From an uncultured Roseicyclus sp. (lineage in GTDB: Bacteria > Pseudomonadota > Alphaproteobacteria > Rhodobacterales > Rhodobacteraceae), in the NCBI GenBank assembly GCA_947500415.1, contig CANMRT010000001.1, positions 1,328,982 through 1,392,981 on the forward strand: DNA of 64,000 nucleotides, in the 5' to 3' direction. The translations under genes were made by a program, and so were the position numbers. Positions 1 to 8,930 of the stretch are shown here, piece after piece; within the stretch, counting starts at the first letter, position 1; each line of letters begins with the position of its first letter. The notes below the pieces were generated by a model. It saw only the letters and a program-made list of their open reading frames with translations, had not been told where the DNA came from and did not search any database.

Positions 1-113
1 ACGGGGTCTGCGGGATCGCACGGCTTTCGGTGCGGTCCATCGTGGCGACGGGGGTGTTCATGGTCGCCTGTGTGGTGACGGTCTACGTCATCCGTCACGT
101 GGTGGGGGTGTAA
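1..113 (+). CDS. YeeE/YedE family transporter, C-terminal fragment
   Basis: Partial gene running in from the left edge; the readable frame (codons from position 3) ends at TAA 111-113. The 36 visible residues contain GVCGIARLSVRS followed by one hydrophobic helix, typical of the C-terminal end of YeeE/YedE (DUF395, TsuA-like) inner-membrane proteins, which import or permeate sulfur compounds such as thiosulfate. The next gene, 3 bp downstream, is a second YeeE/YedE half, an arrangement common in proteobacterial sulfur-detoxification operons. The N-terminal part lies outside the window. Confidence 0.75.
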   Translation, partial: GVCGIARLSVRSIVATGVFMVACVVTVYVIRHVVGV

Positions 114-116
114 GAA

Positions 117-548
117 ATGCGGCTGGTTTTGATCTTTTTCATCGGTGCACTTTTCGGACTTGGCATCGTGATCTCTGGCATGGGCAACCCGGCCAAGGTG
201 GTGAATTTCTTCGACATCGCGGGCACGTGGGACCCCAGCCTGATCTTTGTGATGAGCGGTGCGCTGGCGGTGACATTCGTGGGCTACCGCGTGCTTGTGC
301 CGACACAGCGCCCCTTGTTTGACACGTCTTTCCACCTTCCCGTGGCCAAGCAGATCGACCGGCGGCTGGTTCTGGGCGCCACAACCTTTGGTGTGGGTTG
401 GGGCATTGCGGGGTTCTGCCCCGGTGGTGCCTTGCCTGTTCTGGGCGCTTTCGATGCGCCAGTCTGGGTGTTCACGGGTGCGCTGATTGCGGGTATCCTT
501 GCGGCACGGCTGTTGCCCGGCCTGCTGGCCCGGCGCGCGTCAATCTAG
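117..548 (+). CDS. YeeE/YedE family membrane protein (second half-transporter)
   Basis: A 143-residue protein with about four hydrophobic segments and the family signature GFCPGG near residue 100; the conserved Cys is thought to handle sulfur in YeeE/YedE proteins. The N-terminal helix includes the recurrent GxVISGMxNPAKV pattern. It sits 3 bp after the preceding YeeE/YedE fragment and 10 bp before a persulfide-dioxygenase-like hydrolase, so the three form one operon. Known relatives stand next to BigR-type sulfide-responsive regulators; none is visible here, but it could lie upstream of the window. Its role in moving sulfur species across the inner membrane is inferred from family and context. 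Confidence 0.85.
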   Translation: MRLVLIFFIGALFGLGIVISGMGNPAKVVNFFDIAGTWDPSLIFVMSGALAVTFVGYRVLVPTQRPLFDTSFHLPVAKQIDRRLVLGATTFGVGWGIAGFCPGGALPVLGAFDAPVWVFTGALIAGILAARLLPGLLARRASI

Positions 549-558
549 GGAGGCTGCG

Positions 559-1440
559 ATGGATTATCCGGTTGCGATGGGGATTCACCCGAAGGTCACA
601 GGCTTTTTCGACGAGGCAACGAACACGATCTCCTACGTGGTGCAAGAGCCCGACGGGCCTGCCTGCGCGATCATCGATACGGTTCTCGACATCGACTATG
701 CCGCCGGGCGGATCACCCATGACAGCGCCGATGAGATCATCGCTTTCGTGCGCGAAAACGGGCTGGACGTGGCTTGGGTGATCGAGACCCATGTCCACGC
801 CGACCACCTGTCTGCCGCGCCCTACATCCAGCAGGAATTGGGCGGCAAGATCGGCATTGGTGAGAAGATCACGCAAGTGCAGGAGGTCTTCGGCAAGGTC
901 TTCAATGAGGGGACGGAATTTCAGCGTGACGGGTCGCAATTCGATGCCCTGTTTCGCGATGGAGATACCTACGAGGTTGGCACGATGACGTGCTTTGCCA
1001 TGGCCACGCCAGGCCACACGCCGGCTTGTATGGTCCATGTGGCGGGGGATGCGGCCTTTGTTGGGGATACGCTTTTCATGCCCGACGGAGGTTCGGCCCG
1101 GTGCGATTTCCCGGGTGGGGATGCGGGCGAACTCTACGATTCCATCCAGAAGGTCTTGAGCCTGCCGGACGCGATGCGCCTGTTCATTTGCCACGACTAT
1201 GGACCCGGAGGCCGCGCGATTGCCTGGGAGACAACAGTCGCCGAAGAGCGGGAACGCAACATTCATTTGGCCGGTGGAACTTCGCGTGAGGAGTTTATCC
1301 GCGTGCGCGAGGAGCGGGATGCCACGCTGGCGATGCCGAAGCTGATCATCCCGTCTTTGCAGGTGAATATGCGCGCCGGTGATATTCCGACCGATGGCGA
1401 GGGTCGGCCCGTGTTGAAGGTGCCGTTGAACGGGCTGTGA
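559..1440 (+). CDS. blh: MBL-fold hydrolase, Blh/ETHE1-like persulfide dioxygenase
   Basis: A 293-residue metallo-beta-lactamase-fold protein. Metal-ligand motifs are H78-x-H80-x-D82-H83, H153 (PGHTPA), D170 (VGDTLF) and H212, as in the ETHE1/Blh persulfide dioxygenases, which oxidise glutathione persulfide to sulfite. The start at 559 is chosen because GGGAGG precedes it at 548-553; an upstream in-frame GTG at 487 would overlap the preceding gene. Location after two YeeE/YedE genes matches the sulfide-detoxification operons of Rhizobiales and Rhodobacterales. A glyoxalase II role is less likely because of this neighbourhood. Confidence 0.85.
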   Translation: MDYPVAMGIHPKVTGFFDEATNTISYVVQEPDGPACAIIDTVLDIDYAAGRITHDSADEIIAFVRENGLDVAWVIETHVHADHLSAAPYIQQELGGKIGIGEKITQVQEVFGKVFNEGTEFQRDGSQFDALFRDGDTYEVGTMTCFAMATPGHTPACMVHVAGDAAFVGDTLFMPDGGSARCDFPGGDAGELYDSIQKVLSLPDAMRLFICHDYGPGGRAIAWETTVAEERERNIHLAGGTSREEFIRVREERDATLAMPKLIIPSLQVNMRAGDIPTDGEGRPVLKVPLNGL

Positions 1441-1582
1441 AGGCGGAGACGCTGGCCTTGCGGCCTTGCGGCCTCGCCCCTCCCGCCGTCCCGCGTGAGG
1501 GTTTTTACCGATGAGCGCAGAGACCGGGTTTGCCGTCAGATGTGAGTTGTATTGGCCAAGATGAAAAAGCGGCCGCCACGCG

Positions 1583-2515
1583 TCAGGCGGCGAGCTTTGT
1601 CTGGGCCTCTGACAGGCGTGCGCGCCATTCTTCAACCGCTGGCGCGTGGGCTTTACGGGCGTCGTCCAACATCGATTGCAGGGCCTTCTTGGTGATTGGC
1701 CTGCCTTCGGATGGGCCTGAGATGACGGCTTCAATATCTTCCGGGGTGGCACCCCAGCGGCGGACGGGAAATTCGAAGAATTTGTAACGGCTGTCTTTGA
1801 TCGGGGTCAGACCGGTTGCGGGCATCTGGCGTGGGTTCAGCACGCCAAGGAGCGGATAGTAGACGCGCTTTTTCGCGCCAAGCCAGGCCGCCATCCATGA
1901 GAACGTGCTGACGCCTACGGCGACGTTATGTGCGTTCCGGATCGTCTCGAAGTCGTGCAGGACGGAGCCACCTTCGATGAAAGTTGCCTTTGGGAAGGCC
2001 GCGCGCAGGGCGTTGGAATAGGGGTCATCGGCCAGCTCGCCCACAAAAACCGGGCGCAGTTTCTGGGTTTTGACCAACTCAGCGTACCAGGCAATCGGCA
2101 GGGGGCCATAGGCGGGATGGCGACCCGGCTGCATGATGTCGCCCAGGCGCACATGGATGACCAGATCCTTTGCGGTGGTTTTGACGTAGTCTTGATCGCC
2201 CGCATCGAAGATCTTGTTGGCCTTGGCGCGGGTCGGCAGCAGGTTGATGTCGGAGGTGACCGATTTCAGCCGAAGGTGGCTTATCGTTCCGTCATCGATC
2301 CGGTCAAAGAGCCAGTCGTGGTCGAAGGTCTGAATGTCGAGGCGCGGCCAACGGCGATTGCCACCCGAGCTGGATGCGCCGGTCAGGGACCATTCGGGGA
2401 TGTTGTAGCCTGTAATCTCACAACCCTTGTAGCGGTCTGCAATCGAGCGCGCGGTCAGGTATTGCAACATGCGGTTTGCCATCCGCGATCCGTGGCGGAT
2501 TGAGATCTCTTTCAT
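1583..2515 (-). CDS. Glycosyltransferase family 11-like (fucosyltransferase-like) protein
   Basis: A 310-residue soluble protein with an N-terminal HGSRMANRMLQYL segment and HVRLGDI in the middle. That HxRxGD-type motif is the GDP-sugar-binding signature of alpha-1,2-fucosyltransferase-like enzymes (GT11), and a later VSTFSWMAAWLGA segment also fits the family. The start at 2515 follows an AGAGGA ribosome site with 7-base spacing; the frame extends to 2569 but that start lacks one. The acceptor and donor sugars cannot be told. It stands alone, with no polysaccharide genes adjacent. A second glycosyltransferase-like gene lies at 13295-14296. Confidence 0.6.
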   Translation of the reverse strand: MKEISIRHGSRMANRMLQYLTARSIADRYKGCEITGYNIPEWSLTGASSSGGNRRWPRLDIQTFDHDWLFDRIDDGTISHLRLKSVTSDINLLPTRAKANKIFDAGDQDYVKTTAKDLVIHVRLGDIMQPGRHPAYGPLPIAWYAELVKTQKLRPVFVGELADDPYSNALRAAFPKATFIEGGSVLHDFETIRNAHNVAVGVSTFSWMAAWLGAKKRVYYPLLGVLNPRQMPATGLTPIKDSRYKFFEFPVRRWGATPEDIEAVISGPSEGRPITKKALQSMLDDARKAHAPAVEEWRARLSEAQTKLAA

Positions 2516-2653
2516 CTGCTCGTCCTCTGTGGCCGCACTTTTGGTTCGGCGGCTTATTTTCTGTGGCATAGTCTATATCTTGTTACGCGAATTGCCTAAT
2601 TGCGTATTTATGGGGCAGTTTTGCTTGTGGATTTGCCGCAACAGGTGCCGAGA

Positions 2654-3436
2654 TCAGGCCGCGAGCTCGATCCAGACCGGGACGTGGTCAGAGGGCTTTT
2701 CGCGACCACGGACCTCCTTTTCGATCCAGCAATCGCGCAGCAGGTCAGCCGCTTCCGGGCTAAGCAGATGATGGTCGATGCGGATGCCATCGTTTCGGTC
2801 CCAGGCGCCGGCTTGATAATCCCAGAAGGAATACATGCCGGGGGCTTGGTTGCGAGCGCGGAAGGCCTCGGTGAAGCCCAGCGACAGAAGGCGTCGGAAG
2901 GCGGCACGGCTCTCAGAGCGCGCCAGGGCGTCTTCCTGCCAGACCTCGGGACGGGCCGCGTCTTCGTCTTGTGGGATGATGTTGTAGTCGCCCGCCATCA
3001 CGAAGGGCGTTTCCTGCGACAGGAGGGTCTGGGCATGGGCGTGGAGGCGGTCCATCCAGGCCAGTTTGTAGTCGTATTTCGGGCCGGGTGCGGGGTTGCC
3101 GTTGGGCAGGTAAAGGCCGCAGAGGCGGACGGCTTGGGTCTCGCCCATCACGGTGGCTTCGATCCAGCGCGCCTGTTCGTCGGTGTCATCGCCCGGCAGT
3201 CCGCGGCTGACGTCTTCGAGGGGCAGCTTGGAGAGGATAGCGACGCCGTTGAACCCCTTCTGGCCGTGGGTTTCGACATTGTATCCTTTGTCCTCGAAGA
3301 GCTCACGGGGGAAGCCTTCGTCGACCGATTTGATCTCTTGCAGGAGGGCAACGTCAGGCTGCGCCTCATCCAGCCAATCGCCAAGCGCGTTGATGCGGGC
3401 TTTGACGCCGTTGATGTTGAAGGTCGCGATTTTCAT
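2654..3436 (-). CDS. xthA: Exodeoxyribonuclease III
   Basis: A 260-residue member of the exonuclease III/AP endonuclease family acting in base-excision repair: it cuts 5' to abasic sites and removes 3' blocking groups. Visible motifs are N7 in FNINGVKAR, the metal-binding Glu in LLQEIK (residue 34), GDYNIIPQ with the catalytic Asp/Asn pair, RIDHHL and the C-terminal SDHVPV catalytic His. Length is normal for the family. The start at 3436 is the first residue of the conserved MKIATFN opening; the frame runs 17 codons further upstream without homology. Confidence 0.95.
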   Translation of the reverse strand: MKIATFNINGVKARINALGDWLDEAQPDVALLQEIKSVDEGFPRELFEDKGYNVETHGQKGFNGVAILSKLPLEDVSRGLPGDDTDEQARWIEATVMGETQAVRLCGLYLPNGNPAPGPKYDYKLAWMDRLHAHAQTLLSQETPFVMAGDYNIIPQDEDAARPEVWQEDALARSESRAAFRRLLSLGFTEAFRARNQAPGMYSFWDYQAGAWDRNDGIRIDHHLLSPEAADLLRDCWIEKEVRGREKPSDHVPVWIELAA

Positions 3437-3584
3437 GTGGCTCTCCCCGGTTGGGGTCTTTTTGCCCCTTTGTGCGCGGGATGCCAAGCGGGGCCTTGCC
3501 GATCAGAATTCCCCGCATATCTGCAGTTTTGCTGCACTGCCGCATGGGTTAGGCAAGCGGTGAAAATCAATTGTGAGGTAAGAG

Positions 3585-3923
3585 ATGTTCAAGTTCCTGT
3601 TCGGCGGAAAGAAGTCACCTGAAGAAGCGGTGCCGGAAACGGATCGTGAGCAATTCAAGCGCCTGACAACGGATTTGAACGCGTTGATCGACAGCCTTCC
3701 GGTTAAGCCGCGCGTCACGTTTGACCCAACCACGGGGCGGCTGGAGCTGGAAGAGCCGGAGCAATTCGCCGATGAGGCGCTTGCCTTGCCTGCGCCTGTT
3801 GAAGATGTGGTCGCGCCGTCTGTGGCCGAAAAGATCACAGAGGGCGACGCGGTTGCAGCAGCACCGAAGGCGCCTGTTTCTGATGCGGTTGCACCTGCAG
3901 CGTCCCAGCTCGACGCGCGTTAA
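3585..3923 (+). CDS. Uncharacterised 112-residue protein
   Basis: Small acidic protein of unknown function. The first about 50 residues (MFKFLFGGKKSPEE, then a helix with RLTTDLNALIDSLP) look folded; residues 60-112 are rich in Ala, Pro, Glu and Val and probably disordered. GAGGTAAGAG precedes the ATG. It is transcribed divergently from xthA, and its stop overlaps the end of the convergent STAS-like gene by 4 bp. No catalytic motif is visible. The charge pattern and codon use look like a real gene. Confidence 0.7.
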   Translation: MFKFLFGGKKSPEEAVPETDREQFKRLTTDLNALIDSLPVKPRVTFDPTTGRLELEEPEQFADEALALPAPVEDVVAPSVAEKITEGDAVAAAPKAPVSDAVAPAASQLDAR

Positions 3924-4306
3924 GCGGTTGCTTGGCTCTCCTTCAACCAATCCTTTGCGCTGGCCTCGTCGTTGAAACTGCGGATCTCGTAGCCCGGGAT
4001 CAGCGCGCTTTCGACGGCGGCGGCGTTGCGGAAGATTTGGTTGTGGCTGACCAGGGCAGCGCGGTCGATCTGGTGCAGCATGGCCATTAACTGAGGCCAA
4101 TGGCGCAACTCGACGCCCAACGCGCCGAGTGAGGGCCATTCCGCGCCTTCGTCGATCATCAACATATCGCCGTGGGCCATTCCCTCCATCTCGGATGACA
4201 TGGCCTGAAGGCCGACCTCCATCGTCGTGGCGTCCAATACGCCTGCGATGGCCACGCGGATTGAGTTAGGACCGGTCCGTTCGACAGTGAATTTAGGCTC
4301 TGACAT
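3920..4306 (-). CDS. SpoIIAA-like / STAS-related small protein
   Basis: A 128-residue protein with the beta-alpha pattern of the SpoIIAA-like (DUF3478/STAS-related) family: an N-terminal strand pair, a central MLMIDEGAEWPSLGALGVELRHW segment and a C-terminal RSFNDEASAKDWL helix. Family members fold like anti-sigma-factor antagonists, but their binding partners are mostly unknown. The start at 4306 follows GGGAG with 6-base spacing; the frame extends to 4348 without support. It may be a lipid- or protein-binding module rather than a regulator. Confidence 0.65.
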   Translation of the reverse strand: MSEPKFTVERTGPNSIRVAIAGVLDATTMEVGLQAMSSEMEGMAHGDMLMIDEGAEWPSLGALGVELRHWPQLMAMLHQIDRAALVSHNQIFRNAAAVESALIPGYEIRSFNDEASAKDWLKESQATA

Positions 4307-4387
4307 AGCAAGCTCCCACATCGATGAATGATGGTGGGAGTTTGCCATGCTGGTCGGTGACCCACCTTGATGCGGGTCAAGTGAGGG

Positions 4388-5602
4388 TCAGAAAAACGCC
4401 TGTAGGCCGGTTTGGGCGCGGCCCAAGATCAACGCGTGGACGTCGTGCGTGCCCTCATAGGTGTTAACCGTTTCCAGGTTCTGGGCGTGCCGCATGACGT
4501 GGTATTCGGCCATGATGCCGTTGCCGCCATGCATGTCGCGGGCTTGCCGCGCGATGTCGAGCGCTTTGCCGCAGTTGTTCCGCTTTATCAATGAGATCAT
4601 CTCAGGCGCGGCGGCCCCGTCATCCATCAGACGACCAACGCGGAGGGCGGCTTGCAGGCCGAGGGTGATCTCGGTTTGCATGTCGGCGAGTTTCTTCTGG
4701 AACAGCTGGGTCTGCGCCAAGGGGCGTCCGAATTGAGTGCGGTCGAGGCCGTATTGGCGGGCGCGGTGCCAGCAGTCCTCGGCGGCGCCCATGGTGCCCC
4801 AGGCGATGCCGTAGCGCGCGCGGTTGAGGCAGCCGAAGGGGCCTTTGAGGCCTTCGACGCCGGGCAGAAGCGCGCCTTCGCCAACTTCGACGTTGTCCAT
4901 GACGATCTCGCCAGTGACGGAGGCCCGCAGACTGAGTTTGCCGCCGATTTTTGGGGCGGAGAGGCCTTTCATACCCTTTTCGAGGACGAAGCCGCGGATC
5001 TTGCCGCCGTGGGCTTCGGACTTGGCCCAAACCACGAAGACATCGGCGATGGGTGAATTGGAGATCCACATCTTTGCGCCGTTGATGACGTAGCCGCCGT
5101 CGGTCTTCTTGGCGGTCGTTTTCATGCCGGCAGGGTCGGAGCCTGCATCGGGTTCAGTCAGGCCAAAGCAGCCGATCTTGGTGCCAGCGGCGAGGCCGGG
5201 AAGGTGTTTTTGTCGTTGCTCTTCAGAGCCATAGGCGTGGATCGGATACATCACGAGCGACGATTGCACGCTCATCATAGAGCGGTAGCCGCTGTCGACA
5301 CGCTCAACCTCACGCGCCACTAGGCCGTAGGTCACATAACCCGCGCCAAGGCCGCCGTATTCCTCGGGGATGGTCGTGCCAAGCAGGCCCATTTCACCCA
5401 TCTCGGCGAAGACCTCCGGCGTGACATGCTCGTCGAGGTAAGCGTCGGTCACGCGGGGCTGCAGTTTGTCCTTCGCATAGGCGCGGGCGCTGTCGGCGAC
5501 CATGCGCTCGTCCTCTGCCAGTTGCGCCTCAAGGTGGAAAGGATCGGCCCAATCGAAGGGCGCAAGGGAAGGGCCGGTATGGCGCGTCTGACCGTCGGGC
5601 AT
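4388..5602 (-). CDS. gcdH: Acyl-CoA dehydrogenase, glutaryl-CoA dehydrogenase type
   Basis: A 404-residue FAD flavoenzyme of the acyl-CoA dehydrogenase fold. The segments [14 protein letters not shown] and [15 protein letters not shown] are typical of glutaryl-CoA dehydrogenase. The [17 protein letters not shown] segment near residue 385 carries the catalytic Glu of that subfamily. It would convert glutaryl-CoA to crotonyl-CoA in lysine and tryptophan catabolism, passing electrons to ETF. The start at 5602 is set by a GAGGAG ribosome site. It is divergent from the 5719-9331 acyl-CoA operon, suggesting related metabolism. The substrate is inferred from the motifs. Confidence 0.88.
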   Translation of the reverse strand: MPDGQTRHTGPSLAPFDWADPFHLEAQLAEDERMVADSARAYAKDKLQPRVTDAYLDEHVTPEVFAEMGEMGLLGTTIPEEYGGLGAGYVTYGLVAREVERVDSGYRSMMSVQSSLVMYPIHAYGSEEQRQKHLPGLAAGTKIGCFGLTEPDAGSDPAGMKTTAKKTDGGYVINGAKMWISNSPIADVFVVWAKSEAHGGKIRGFVLEKGMKGLSAPKIGGKLSLRASVTGEIVMDNVEVGEGALLPGVEGLKGPFGCLNRARYGIAWGTMGAAEDCWHRARQYGLDRTQFGRPLAQTQLFQKKLADMQTEITLGLQAALRVGRLMDDGAAAPEMISLIKRNNCGKALDIARQARDMHGGNGIMAEYHVMRHAQNLETVNTYEGTHDVHALILGRAQTGLQAFF

Positions 5603-5718
5603 GATAATCTCCTCATCTCTAGGGCGAATAGTGAGCCCGCGCGGGGGCAGAGGCAAGGGCGGTGCCTTGCCGCGCCTTGTTGTGCGGGTTAGCGTCAGGC
5701 GTCTGGGAGGGCTTCATC

Positions 5719-6690
5719 GTGGCAGGCAGAGAATTACCCAAGATTTTGAGCGGCTTGCGCCTTCCCGTGGTGGGCAGCCCGATGTTCATCGTGTCCGGCC
5801 CTGAGCTTGTGATCGCCCAGTGTTGTGCGGGAATCATCGGGTCGTTTCCAGCTTTGAACGCGCGGGAAGGCGAGGGCGAGCCGGTGATGCTGGAGATCTG
5901 GTTGCAGCGGATCACCGAAGCGCTCGATGCCTGGAACCAGGCCAACCCCGACAGGCCCGCTGCGCCCTTTGCCGCTAATCAGATCGTACATCGGTCGAAC
6001 ACGCGGCTGGAGCGGGATCTGGAGATTTGCGCGAAGTGGAAGGTGCCGATCTGGATCACATCTCTTGGTGCGCGCGTAGAGGTGAACGAGGCTGCGCATT
6101 CCTGCGGCGGGATCGCTTTGCATGATGTGATCAACAACACCTTTGCCCGGAAAGCGATTGATAAGGGCGCCGATGGGTTGATTGCGGTCGCGGCGGGGGC
6201 GGGCGGCCATGCGGGGCCGCAATCGCCCTTCGCCTTGGTGGCCGAGATCAGGGAATGGTTCGACGGGCCGCTTCTGTTGAGCGGGTCGATTGCCACAGGC
6301 GGTGCGGTTCTGGCGGCGCGCGCGATGGGGGCGGATTTGGCCTACATCGGCTCGCCCTTCATCGCGACGGAAGAGGCGAACGCGGTACCGGACTACAAGC
6401 AGATGATTGTGGAAGGTGGGGCCGAAGACATCGTGACATCTTCTTTGTTTACAGGGGTTTCCGGGAACTACTTGAAGCCGTCAATTGCGGCGGCGGGCAT
6501 GGATCCCGACGCTTTGCCGGGCGCGGACGTATCATCGATGAATTTCAGTGGCGGGTCGTCGAAGCCCAAGGCGTGGAGCCAGATCTGGGGCTCGGGCCAG
6601 GGGATCGGCGCAGTGAAAGCGGTGGAGCCGGTGGGCGCCTTGGTGGATCGGTTGGAGCGGGAATACATCGCTTCGCGGGAGGGATTGTAG
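5719..6690 (+). CDS. Nitronate monooxygenase-like NAD(P)H-dependent flavin oxidoreductase
   Basis: A 323-residue FMN TIM-barrel protein of the 2-nitropropane dioxygenase/FabK family. It shows PVVGSPMFIVSGPEL at the N-terminus, GAGGHAGPQSPFAL with the conserved His, and GADLAYIGSPFIATEE for FMN phosphate binding. The preferred start is GTG at 5719, preceded by GGGAGG at 5705-5710; a longer frame to 5662 lacks family similarity. It is the first gene of a tightly coupled four-gene operon on acyl-CoA metabolism, so the substrate may be an unsaturated acyl-CoA or a nitroalkane; the sequence does not decide. Confidence 0.85.
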   Translation: MAGRELPKILSGLRLPVVGSPMFIVSGPELVIAQCCAGIIGSFPALNAREGEGEPVMLEIWLQRITEALDAWNQANPDRPAAPFAANQIVHRSNTRLERDLEICAKWKVPIWITSLGARVEVNEAAHSCGGIALHDVINNTFARKAIDKGADGLIAVAAGAGGHAGPQSPFALVAEIREWFDGPLLLSGSIATGGAVLAARAMGADLAYIGSPFIATEEANAVPDYKQMIVEGGAEDIVTSSLFTGVSGNYLKPSIAAAGMDPDALPGADVSSMNFSGGSSKPKAWSQIWGSGQGIGAVKAVEPVGALVDRLEREYIASREGL

Positions 6691-7926
6691 ATGGATTTGG
6701 GTGTTTCCGAGCGGGTGAAGCCGCTGGTCGAGGCGGTCCGCCGCATGGTGCGGGACGAGATTGCGCCGTTGGACGCAGAGTATCACGCGGAGGTTGGAAA
6801 GCACCCCTCAGGCGACCGTTTTGCGATGACGGATCGGCAGTTGGAGATCCTTAAGTCGTTGAAAGAAAAGGCCCGCGCGCAGGGCTTGTGGAACTTCTGG
6901 CTGACGGATTCCGATGGCGGTTATGGGCTTTCCACCGTCGAATACGCCTATTTAGCCGAACAGATGGGGGCGGTGTCGATCGCGCCGGAAATCTTCAATT
7001 GCAACGCGCCTGATACTGGCAACATGGAAGTGTTGGAGCGGTATGGGACGGATGCGCAGAAGGCGCGGTGGTTGCCGGATTTGATGGAGGGCGAGAGCCG
7101 GTCGGCCTATCTGATGACGGAGCCGCAGGTGGCCTCCTCCGACGCCACGCAAATTTCATTAAAATGCGAGCGACAGGGTGAGGAATACGTCCTAAACGGA
7201 GAGAAATATTGGGCAACTGGCGCGGGTGATCCGCGCTGCGCGCTATATATCGTGATGGCTTGTACGGAGCCGGACGGGCCAAAACACGCACGGCATACGA
7301 TGTTGCTGGTTCCCGCGGATAGTGACGGCATCGAGAAGTTGCGGCCAATGGAAGTCTTCGGCCACGATGATGCGCCGCATGGGCATATGCATATCCGGTT
7401 CACGGACGTCCGGGTGCCGGCCGATGCAGTGGTTCTGGGCGAAGGGCGCGGGTTCGAAGTGGCGCAGGGACGGCTTGGGCCCGGTCGCATTCACCACTGC
7501 ATGCGCGCGATTGGCCGGGCCGAATATGCCCTTGAATTGATGGTAAAAAGAGGACTTTCGCGGGAGGCGTTTGGCAAGCGCCTGGTCGATCTGGGTGCGA
7601 ACTATGACATCATCGCCAATGCCCGGATGGAGATCGAGATGTGCCGCCTGCTGTGCCTTAAGGCGGCGTGGATGATGGATCACGCGGGCGTGCGCGCGGC
7701 GCAACCCTGGATCTCGAAAGTGAAGGTCGTGGCGCCTTTGATGGCGCTGAAAGTGGTGGACGAGGCAATGCAGATGTTCGGGGCCACGGGGTTGAGCCAA
7801 GACACCCCGCTGGCGCGACTCTACTGTGATTTGCGGACCTTGCGGCTGGCCGATGGGCCGGACGCGGTGCACAGGCGACAGGTGGCGCGGGCGGAATTGC
7901 GCAAGTTCTCGAACGACGCGCCATGA
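6691..7926 (+). CDS. Acyl-CoA dehydrogenase, ACAD10/11-like (LvaC-like)
   Basis: A 411-residue acyl-CoA dehydrogenase with the FAD-binding stretch LMTEPQVASSDATQI, the KYWATGAGDP region and a C-terminal helix bundle with MQMFGATGLSQDTPLARLYCDLRTLRLADGPD. This C-terminus resembles the ACAD10/ACAD11 branch, which works on phosphorylated 4-hydroxyacyl-CoAs. The ATG directly follows the TAG of the preceding gene, with GGGAGG upstream. The next gene encodes the phosphotransferase that is fused to this domain in animal ACAD10/11, supporting a joint function. Direct evidence for the substrate is lacking. Confidence 0.88.
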   Translation: MDLGVSERVKPLVEAVRRMVRDEIAPLDAEYHAEVGKHPSGDRFAMTDRQLEILKSLKEKARAQGLWNFWLTDSDGGYGLSTVEYAYLAEQMGAVSIAPEIFNCNAPDTGNMEVLERYGTDAQKARWLPDLMEGESRSAYLMTEPQVASSDATQISLKCERQGEEYVLNGEKYWATGAGDPRCALYIVMACTEPDGPKHARHTMLLVPADSDGIEKLRPMEVFGHDDAPHGHMHIRFTDVRVPADAVVLGEGRGFEVAQGRLGPGRIHHCMRAIGRAEYALELMVKRGLSREAFGKRLVDLGANYDIIANARMEIEMCRLLCLKAAWMMDHAGVRAAQPWISKVKVVAPLMALKVVDEAMQMFGATGLSQDTPLARLYCDLRTLRLADGPDAVHRRQVARAELRKFSNDAP

Positions 7927-8930
7927 GCCTTGATCTGGAGCGATTAGCGCCTTGGCTTGAGGCGAATGTCGGTCTGCAAGCCCCTGTGAAGGCGACGAAA
8001 TTTTCCGGTGGGCAATCAAATCCAACCTATCTGATTGAGGGGCTGGATCGCTCGGTTGTGCTGCGCAGGAAGCCTCCTGGCAAACTGTTGAAATCGGCCC
8101 ATGCGGTGGATCGCGAGTTTCGGGTGCAACAGGCGCTTGCCGGGTCTGATGTGCCGGTCGCTGAGGTCTTTGCGCTGTGTCAGGATGCGAAGGTTATTGG
8201 GTCAGACTTCTACGTGATGGAACATGTAAAAGGTCGGGTGTTTGATGATCCGCGTTTGGCTGACGTCGCGAAGGAAGAAAGATACCAGTATTTCAATGAA
8301 ATGGCGGACGTTCTTGCGGCGATCCACAGGGTCGATTTGCCGTCAGTGAGGTTGGAGGATTACGGCCCGTCGGGCAATTATTTCCGCCGTCAGATAGACC
8401 GCTGGTCCGGGCAATATCGTGCAAGTGAGACGGGTGAGATTGCAGCGATGGATGCGCTGATTGAGGCGCTGGATCGCGCCTGCCCTGAGGATGATGGGCG
8501 GGTCACGCTGGTCCATGGCGACTACCGGATCGACAACCTCATGTTCGACAACAACGAACCGCGCGTGAAGGCGGTGCTGGATTGGGAACTGTCGACGCTT
8601 GGCCATCCGTTTGCGGACCTCGCAGGTGTCATCATGCAGTGGCAAATGCCGCCGGGGGATCAGGGTCGGGGCCTGCGTGGCGTGGATCGTGCTGCCGAAG
8701 GCCTGCCTTCTGATTTAGAATTTGTGGAGCGGTATTGCAGGCTTATGGGATTGAAACAGATTGATAATTTTGGCTTCTACGTCGCCTTTTGTTTCTTCCG
8801 TATGGCGGCGATCTTGCAGGGTGTGAAGAAACGGGCGCTTGATGGGAATGCGTCGGACCCCAAGCGCGGACTGACGCTTGGCGCTTTTGTCCCGCTTTAT
8901 GCGGAAGCCGGTTTGGAGTCCTTGGGATGA
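7923..8930 (+). CDS. APH-fold phosphotransferase, ACAD10/11 kinase-domain-like (LvaA-like)
   Basis: A 335-residue kinase-like protein. Motifs are GGQSNPTYLI (nucleotide-binding loop), VVLRRKPPG with the ATP-binding Lys, VTLVHGDYRIDNLMFD (catalytic loop, Brenner motif) and KAVLDWELSTLGHPFADLA (metal-binding Asp). This subfamily is fused to acyl-CoA dehydrogenase in ACAD10/11 and separate as LvaA in the Pseudomonas levulinate pathway, where the 4-hydroxyl of 4-hydroxyacyl-CoA is phosphorylated. It overlaps the dehydrogenase stop by 4 bp (ATGA), as expected for translational coupling. An antibiotic-resistance role is unlikely. Confidence 0.85.
   Translation: MSLDLERLAPWLEANVGLQAPVKATKFSGGQSNPTYLIEGLDRSVVLRRKPPGKLLKSAHAVDREFRVQQALAGSDVPVAEVFALCQDAKVIGSDFYVMEHVKGRVFDDPRLADVAKEERYQYFNEMADVLAAIHRVDLPSVRLEDYGPSGNYFRRQIDRWSGQYRASETGEIAAMDALIEALDRACPEDDGRVTLVHGDYRIDNLMFDNNEPRVKAVLDWELSTLGHPFADLAGVIMQWQMPPGDQGRGLRGVDRAAEGLPSDLEFVERYCRLMGLKQIDNFGFYVAFCFFRMAAILQGVKKRALDGNASDPKRGLTLGAFVPLYAEAGLESLG

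Noticed and set aside
472-1752. Minus-strand open frame of 426 codons
   Set aside because: Antisense to the persulfide-dioxygenase-like gene, Arg/His-rich without family motifs.
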